NCBI GenBank assembly: GCA_937906165.1
Contig: CALCYA010000001.1
Coordinates: 1-18,319 of the forward strand
DNA from: an uncultured Bacteroidales bacterium
GTDB lineage: Bacteria; Bacteroidota; Bacteroidia; Bacteroidales; Bacteroidaceae
DNA length: 18,319 nt
Direction of reading: 5' to 3'
The notes beneath the pieces were generated by a model. That model had not been told where the DNA came from, made no database searches, and saw nothing but the letters and a program-made list of their open reading frames with translations. Below are positions 15,030 through 18,319 of the stretch, one piece after another. Made by a program: the position numbers and the translations under genes. Positions within the stretch are counted from its first letter, which is position 1, and each line of letters begins with the position of its first letter.

Positions 15030-15446
15030 TCTGTCATCGAAAATATCCGATAAGATGCCTTGATACTGCCTGCCGAGGTTATCAGCAAAGAACTCTTTTA
15101 TGTTCATAACAGAGGCGTAATATTTACGAGAGAACCAACGGCGGCGACCTCTGACCTTTTCGTGTCCGAGGTCGCCACTGTTGCCCCTCGGTGTCTCTCG
15201 TCCTGTGCCATAGTCCTGCCAAAGTCCGTATTCGAGGAAGGCCTGCGACAAGCCTACCTCAAAGAACCGCCCGTCGGTACGGACCGGCAAGGCTATGGGT
15301 GAACGTAAAAGCGAATGTGTATCAATGACACCAAGCAGGGTGATTTGTTCCTGCCATATCTTGAGCATAGTATCATTGAACGCCATTACATATTTCTCGC
15401 GTTCGTCTTGTGCCTGTTGCTCTCTATTTGTTCCACTCCCTTTCAT
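15012..15446 (-). CDS. Conserved prophage protein, possible neck/tail-completion protein
   Basis: This 144-aa soluble basic protein has the stretch FLEYGLWQDYGTGRETPRGN (about 70-90), followed by RRRWFSRKYYASVMN. The 'EYGT/DYGTG' pattern in a small protein with a 'make it fit the virion' position recalls HK97 gp10-type tail-completion proteins. The resemblance is short and I would not call the family on it alone. It starts 23 bases inside the preceding gene, so the two are translationally linked. It is the last gene of a three-gene unit from promoter P3 and ends in a terminator. No membrane segment or signal is present. Confidence 0.55.
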   Translation of the reverse strand: MKGSGTNREQQAQDEREKYVMAFNDTMLKIWQEQITLLGVIDTHSLLRSPIALPVRTDGRFFEVGLSQAFLEYGLWQDYGTGRETPRGNSGDLGHEKVRGRRRWFSRKYYASVMNIKEFFADNLGRQYQGILSDIFDDREMRKR

Positions 15447-15921
15447 TGTACCTTAAATCTGTAAATACATCAACTGCTATCTGAAAGTATGCACAAGCGC
15501 AGCCGGAGAAGAAATAGCGGTCAATCTCATTGAATGAGATACGAGGGTCAAGATAGATACAATTCTGCTCCAAGCGTGTGCGTTCAAGAATAAGGCTGCT
15601 CATAAACTGCCGGAACAGCTCACGCATTGTCTCCATACACTCCTGCCGTGCCTGCATATCGTCAAGGGCGTGGCGCATTGCGAGGAACACGGTCTTGACA
15701 CGGCGTGTATGGGGAGAATTGTTCAGTTCGGTAAAACCCTGTGCGATGTCGGACACACATACAAAGGCTGTATTGCCCTGCATATTATGCAGAGCTTCTT
15801 CAAAGCCTTCAAGTCCGCTGACACGGCTGAAAGTGAAGCCTTCTGCCTGTGCCAGCTTGTTCTTTGCCGATAACTCCTCGAAGTAGGCTGTGGCATTCCA
15901 GTTGAAATTGTGATTCTTCAT
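15424..15921 (-). CDS. Conserved prophage protein of unknown function
   Basis: This 165-aa soluble protein begins MKNHNFNWNATAYFEELSAK. It has a middle with FVCVSDIAQGF and an aromatic C-terminal half (DRYFFSGCACAYFQIAVDVFTDL). From memory, similar proteins recur next to the neighbouring two genes in Bacteroidales prophages, without an assigned role. The overlaps on both sides (4 bases with the gene before, 23 with the gene after) show it belongs to one structural module. A head-tail joining or tail-terminator role is possible but not shown. Confidence 0.6.
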   Translation of the reverse strand: MKNHNFNWNATAYFEELSAKNKLAQAEGFTFSRVSGLEGFEEALHNMQGNTAFVCVSDIAQGFTELNNSPHTRRVKTVFLAMRHALDDMQARQECMETMRELFRQFMSSLILERTRLEQNCIYLDPRISFNEIDRYFFSGCACAYFQIAVDVFTDLRYNEREWNK

Positions 15922-16664
15922 TTCTTCGGATATTTTCGGTTAAACTCTTCTGCCTCCTTTGCAAGGGCATCAAGTTCGGTGAGTGCCCTCCAAGTATCGA
16001 GGTGCAGCACCTCTTTCTCTTTGGTGATATCGCCTTTGGTGAGCGCACGGATTTGAGCGTTCATCGACTCTTGCAACAGCCGTCCGATAGAGGAAGTTCC
16101 GCCAAGCATATTTTGCCGGGTGGATCTTCCTGACGGTTGCAAGAAGTTCGGGAATGAACGGGAGAGATAATCTTTGAGTGATGCGAACCAATAGAAGATT
16201 GCGATGCGCTGCACCTTGTCCGGGCGTACACGCTTGCTGCCATAGAGGTGTGTTGCCATTTGGCTTAACAGCTCTTCATTCTGTGTGTGGAGAAAACCTT
16301 GATAGAGGTTTTCGCACACGATGAATGTTTCAAATGGTACTCCTTGAAAGTCTGCGCGTACTGCACGGTGTCTGCCTATACGCTCGAAGCGTACAGGCAT
16401 TTGGGGGAAGCGGTCAGTCCAAGCGAGTGATGTTACAGCCTCGGCTATTTGCTGGGCCGTAACAAAAAACTCTGTTTTGTTCAGGCGCAGGTAGAACTGC
16501 CCTTGCTTTTGGCTGATGACACGAAGCCCCGACCAACGGAAGAGGCAAAGTGTCTTGATTGCTGTACTGTTGTACCCTTCGGACACGAGGAAGAAGAGGT
16601 AACGGAGCTGTTTCTGTGTTAGTTCGTGCCAACCTCGTGGCACGGTGATGTTGATTGTCTGCAT
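15918..16664 (-). CDS. Conserved prophage protein, possible tail-assembly chaperone
   Basis: This 248-aa soluble protein begins MQTINITVPRGWHELTQKQL and ends with a charged helix (ALTELDALAKEAEEFNRKYP). The opening phrase, a short beta-strand followed by 'W-x-E-L-T-x-x-Q-L', is typical of phage proteins that sit just before tape-measure genes and act as tail-assembly chaperones. Here, however, the tape measure gene is several genes away. I start at the ATG at 16664; the GTG at 16688 lies inside promoter P3. It is the first gene of the P3 operon and overlaps the next by ATGA. The function remains a guess. Confidence 0.55.
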   Translation of the reverse strand: MQTINITVPRGWHELTQKQLRYLFFLVSEGYNSTAIKTLCLFRWSGLRVISQKQGQFYLRLNKTEFFVTAQQIAEAVTSLAWTDRFPQMPVRFERIGRHRAVRADFQGVPFETFIVCENLYQGFLHTQNEELLSQMATHLYGSKRVRPDKVQRIAIFYWFASLKDYLSRSFPNFLQPSGRSTRQNMLGGTSSIGRLLQESMNAQIRALTKGDITKEKEVLHLDTWRALTELDALAKEAEEFNRKYPKK

Positions 16665-16669
16665 AAAAA

Positions 16670-16707
16670 ATGTGGTTACTTCTGCCACGAAGGTAGAGTA
16701 ACCACAT
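16670..16707. promoter_or_regulatory. Inverted repeat around the P3 -7 box, candidate operator
   Basis: ATGTGGTTACT (16670-16680) and AGTAACCACAT (16697-16707) are perfect 11-base arms with 16 bases between them. One arm lies in the promoter spacer, the other in the first transcribed bases, and the -7 box is in the middle. That is a classical repressor-site layout. Read leftward, the RNA would form a hairpin followed by six T just before the ATG, so it could instead stop read-through from the cargo operon. Confidence 0.5.
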
Positions 16708-16722
16708 TATGGGGTAAAAGAC
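16688..16722 (-). promoter_or_regulatory. Element-type promoter P3, before the three-gene prophage operon
   Basis: On the minus strand GTCTTTTAC (16722-16714), 18 bases, then TACCTTCG (16695-16688; one mismatch to TAnnTTTG). The start near 16681 leaves a leader of about 17 bases. It is the only likely promoter between the AT-rich cargo and the phage genes. Confidence 0.6.
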
Positions 16723-16747
16723 AAAGGAGACATACTTAATTCTCCTC
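16715..16747 (-). terminator. Terminator enclosing the stop of the SecB-like gene
   Basis: On the minus strand AGGAGA (16746-16741) pairs with TCTCCT (16730-16725), with an extra G-U at the base. The 10-base loop contains the TAA stop (16738-16736). TTGTCTTTTA follows, again shared with the next promoter. The stem is short, so termination may be partial. Confidence 0.5.
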
Positions 16748-17185
16748 CGGTTTTACAACTGGAAATATTGCTGATTCTTTTATAATTTCTACAAGATTAA
16801 TCGGTGGTAAAATGACTTCGGAAAGGTCTGATTTTTCTATTTCTGCTCGCGCATGTATTTCTCCTCTTGCAGCTCCAACAGCTATAGTTGCCATATATAT
16901 TAACCAATCAACATCTAAGGTCAGTTTATCATCTTTGATAAAACTATTAAAGGCCTCTTCTTTAACTTCAAATGTACAAGTCAAATCGCAAGAAAGTACC
17001 TCTTTCTCCTCTTGAGTATAAATGTATTTACTAATACATCTAACTCTATGGGCTGGTATATTTACCGCATATGAAAATTCAGTAGAAACATTTATTTCAA
17101 TATTCTTATCAAGATTTTCATCTGACTGGACATTGAAACTATTTACTATAATTTCTACGATTCTGTATGGTATTGGATTGCTCAT
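16736..17185 (-). CDS. SecB-like chaperone of the cargo operon
   Basis: This 149-aa acidic soluble protein is beta-rich in its first two thirds (EINVSTEFSYAV, SCDLTCTFEVKEEAF) and then has a helix and the block WLIYMATIAVGAARGEIHAR followed by LPPINLVEII. This order, ending in LPP-I-N, matches the SecB fold. The family holds unfolded clients; in toxin-antitoxin-chaperone systems a dedicated SecB-like partner stabilises the antitoxin. It is the last gene of an AT-rich three-gene operon, 2 bases after the middle gene. The chromosomal SecB role in export is unlikely for a phage-borne, divergent copy. The assignment rests on pattern recognition only. Confidence 0.6.
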   Translation of the reverse strand: MSNPIPYRIVEIIVNSFNVQSDENLDKNIEINVSTEFSYAVNIPAHRVRCISKYIYTQEEKEVLSCDLTCTFEVKEEAFNSFIKDDKLTLDVDWLIYMATIAVGAARGEIHARAEIEKSDLSEVILPPINLVEIIKESAIFPVVKPEEN

Positions 17186-17187
17186 AA

Positions 17188-17640
17188 TTATGCTGCATCT
17201 GCGAATATTCGTTTATCTTCTTTATTGCTTTTATAATAAGAAGCATTGGTTCTATTAGCTAAAGTCTGTAAAGTGGGAGTAGACCAACCAGAAGCCAAGG
17301 CAGAATTTTTGGATACGAGGATTACACTCGTTTCACAAACCTTATTCTCATTGGTAGGCAAATCATAAAAAAGAATATCCTCCCATTCCTCTAAATTATC
17401 ATCATAGATATTTTCGCTTGGTGACGTAAATATAACAGATTCTCCGTATCTGCCAGATATATCAAAAGAGAAATTCATGACATCTTTTACAAAGTTAATA
17501 TCATTGTTTACCTCATCTCCAATAATATTAACAATATGCATACCAGACATAGTCTTATAGTAACTTGCTCTAAAAGAGTAATCATTAAACTTTTTCTTTA
17601 GAGAAGATACATATTCAAATATGATTTTTTTAATATTCAT
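17188..17640 (-). CDS. Unrecognised 150-aa protein of the cargo operon
   Basis: I do not recognise this family. The protein is soluble with no signal or membrane segment. It begins with a basic helix (MNIKKIIFEYVSSLKKKF). Two beta-like stretches follow (YYKTMSGMHIVNIIG, RYGESVIFTS), then an acidic segment (NLEEWEDILFYD) and a C-terminal part with VILVSKNSALASGW. It sits between a HEPN-like gene (4-base gap) and a SecB-like gene (2-base gap), so the three are surely co-expressed. By analogy with chaperone-dependent toxin-antitoxin loci it could be the antitoxin, or the toxin if the HEPN-like protein is the regulator. Confidence 0.75.
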   Translation of the reverse strand: MNIKKIIFEYVSSLKKKFNDYSFRASYYKTMSGMHIVNIIGDEVNNDINFVKDVMNFSFDISGRYGESVIFTSPSENIYDDNLEEWEDILFYDLPTNENKVCETSVILVSKNSALASGWSTPTLQTLANRTNASYYKSNKEDKRIFADAA

Positions 17641-17644
17641 AACA

Positions 17645-18067
17645 CTATTCCATTAAATTATTGATAGATGCCAATACTTTTTTTGCAACCTCATAAAACT
17701 GTTTTGTTTTATCTACCGTAAACTCAACCTCTCTATAATCGGCTTCTTGCCTTCTGCTTTTCAACATTAGTGTGCTTGAATAAACAAATTTTGCCTCAAT
17801 CGGGTTTATCAAAAAGAGATGTTTACAAAATCTATCTACCCAATATTCATGTGAACCCAATGGGCTATCTGTATTTCTATGATATAAATCGTATTCGTTC
17901 TTCTGTTGATTTGCATCCAAATTGAGTTTCGAATCAATATTATGTAATATACATTGCAAACAACTATAGTATGAACAATGCACACTACTATTATTTAAAC
18001 CATCAGTCCTAACCGACAGATAGCGTGCAGCTTCAATACTTTTTTCTGATTTATCTTTTAACGTCAT
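17645..18067 (-). CDS. HEPN-like protein of the cargo operon
   Basis: This 140-aa, mainly helical protein starts with a basic helix and SVHCSYYSCLQCILHNI, the 'xYYxxxxx' helix typical of HEPN domains. It ends with SRRQEADYREVEFT and a last helix (TKQFYEVAKKVLASI), close to the 'R-x-x-A-D-Y' ending of UPF0332-type HEPN proteins. HEPN proteins are often RNases in toxin-antitoxin and abortive-infection systems. The usual R-x4-6-H catalytic motif is not clear here; the nearest are RFCKH and a longer R-to-H spacing in HRNTDSPLGSH. It is the first gene of the operon and composition is AT-rich, unlike the phage genes. Confidence 0.6.
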   Translation of the reverse strand: MTLKDKSEKSIEAARYLSVRTDGLNNSSVHCSYYSCLQCILHNIDSKLNLDANQQKNEYDLYHRNTDSPLGSHEYWVDRFCKHLFLINPIEAKFVYSSTLMLKSRRQEADYREVEFTVDKTKQFYEVAKKVLASINNLME

Positions 18068-18114
18068 AGGAACTCAACAATAACACAGATGTATAAAACA
18101 GAGTGTGTTTTAAA

Positions 18115-18170
18115 TGCAAATCAATACATATTTGCACAAATGTAAGTACAATTATTTAATTTATAATTGT
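18115..18170 (-). promoter_or_regulatory. Candidate promoter/operator region of the cargo operon
   Basis: Two inverted repeats lie upstream of the HEPN-like gene: TGCAAAT (18115-18121) with ATTTGCA (18130-18136), and ACAATTAT (18148-18155) with ATAATTGT (18163-18170). Between them on the minus strand is TACATTTG (18144-18137), a -7 match without a clear -33. Transcription starting near 18130 would fall in the first repeat, which suggests autoregulation. This is weak because the region is very AT-rich. Confidence 0.35.
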
Positions 18171-18229
18171 TATACTAACACAAATAATAAATATTTAAGA
18201 TACTTTAACAATAAAACAGCGTTATTTTT

Positions 18230-18259
18230 TTTGCAGTTTAGAACTTTGTTGTACTTTTG
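18230..18259 (+). promoter_or_regulatory. Rightward promoter at the window edge
   Basis: TTTG (18230-18233), 18 bases, then TACTTTTG (18252-18259) match the Bacteroidota consensus, with a start near 18266. It lacks the GTCTTTT box. It faces away from the cargo operon and serves a gene or RNA beyond 18319, which is not identifiable from the last 50 bases. Confidence 0.55.
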
Positions 18260-18319
18260 CAGCCCGTTTTAAGAACAGTGCCGGTGTATGCCTTTGTCGC
18301 TACACATTGCACTTAAAAA

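Larger units (their letters stand above)
4415..18319. mobile_element. Integrated prophage or phage-derived element (right end not seen)
   Basis: An integrase next to a tRNA, a leftward block of tail and lysis genes, and an AT-rich cargo operon define an integrated element that begins just after the tRNA-Lys terminator. The exact left junction is uncertain and could lie within the tRNA 3' end. No direct repeat of the tRNA end occurs near 18319, so the right boundary is outside the window or not recognisable. No capsid, portal, terminase, repressor or replication gene is present here. Confidence 0.8.

Noticed and set aside
18230..18319. Right attachment site or a tRNA at the window end
   Set aside because: No copy of the tRNA-Lys 3' end and no cloverleaf can be drawn in the remaining bases; only a promoter match is supported.

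Overview
The window looks like a Bacteroidales (Bacteroides/Prevotella-like) chromosome carrying part of an integrated prophage or phage-derived element. The evidence is: promoters of the Bacteroidota type (TTTG, about 19-21 bases, TAnnTTTG) in front of host genes, no Shine-Dalgarno sequences, a Bacteroidota-type tyrosine integrase that lacks the first catalytic arginine, and housekeeping genes of Bacteroidota type (type I asparaginase, a YjjG-like HAD phosphatase, a short RsmI without the C-terminal domain).

Host part, 1-4414. A terminator and a long palindrome lie at the left edge. The leftward yjjG-ansA pair has its own promoter at 2025-2057. The divergent rightward pair is rsmI and an AI-2E/PerM-family membrane protein. 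A tRNA-Lys(TTT) with its own promoter and a strong terminator follows. Just after the tRNA is a degenerate copy of its 3' end.

Mobile part, about 4415 to the window end. Short 11-base iterons precede a rightward tyrosine integrase (4651-5817). Its terminator lies inside the 3' end of the convergent tail gene. All the other phage genes run leftward. In transcription order they are: three overlapping conserved prophage genes (16664 to 15012), a coiled-coil tail-fibre-like gene, a lysis cassette (holin, amidase endolysin, and a one-gene spanin with an N-terminal lipobox and a C-terminal membrane anchor), a long gap without a convincing gene (11757-12533), a TP901-type tape measure protein and a tail-tip-like protein. 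No head, portal, terminase, repressor or replication gene is visible.

Control signals. Four 35-base sites share one layout: GTCTTTT, 20 bases, then a TAnnTTTG-like box. They lie in front of the tape measure gene, the fibre gene and the three-gene prophage operon. The fourth is on the opposite strand in front of a candidate small RNA of about 90 nt made of three tandem hairpins at an exact 30-base period (13758-13846). These sites look like the element's own promoter class. Three leftward transcription units end with the stop codon inside a terminator loop. In two of these the U-rich tail runs directly into the next promoter.

Cargo. At the right end is an AT-rich three-gene operon (18067 to 16736), unlike its neighbours in composition. 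It encodes a HEPN-like protein, an unrecognised 150-aa protein and a SecB-like chaperone. It has the shape of a toxin-antitoxin-chaperone or phage-defence cassette carried by the element, and it is the best candidate for an undescribed system here, together with the three-hairpin RNA.
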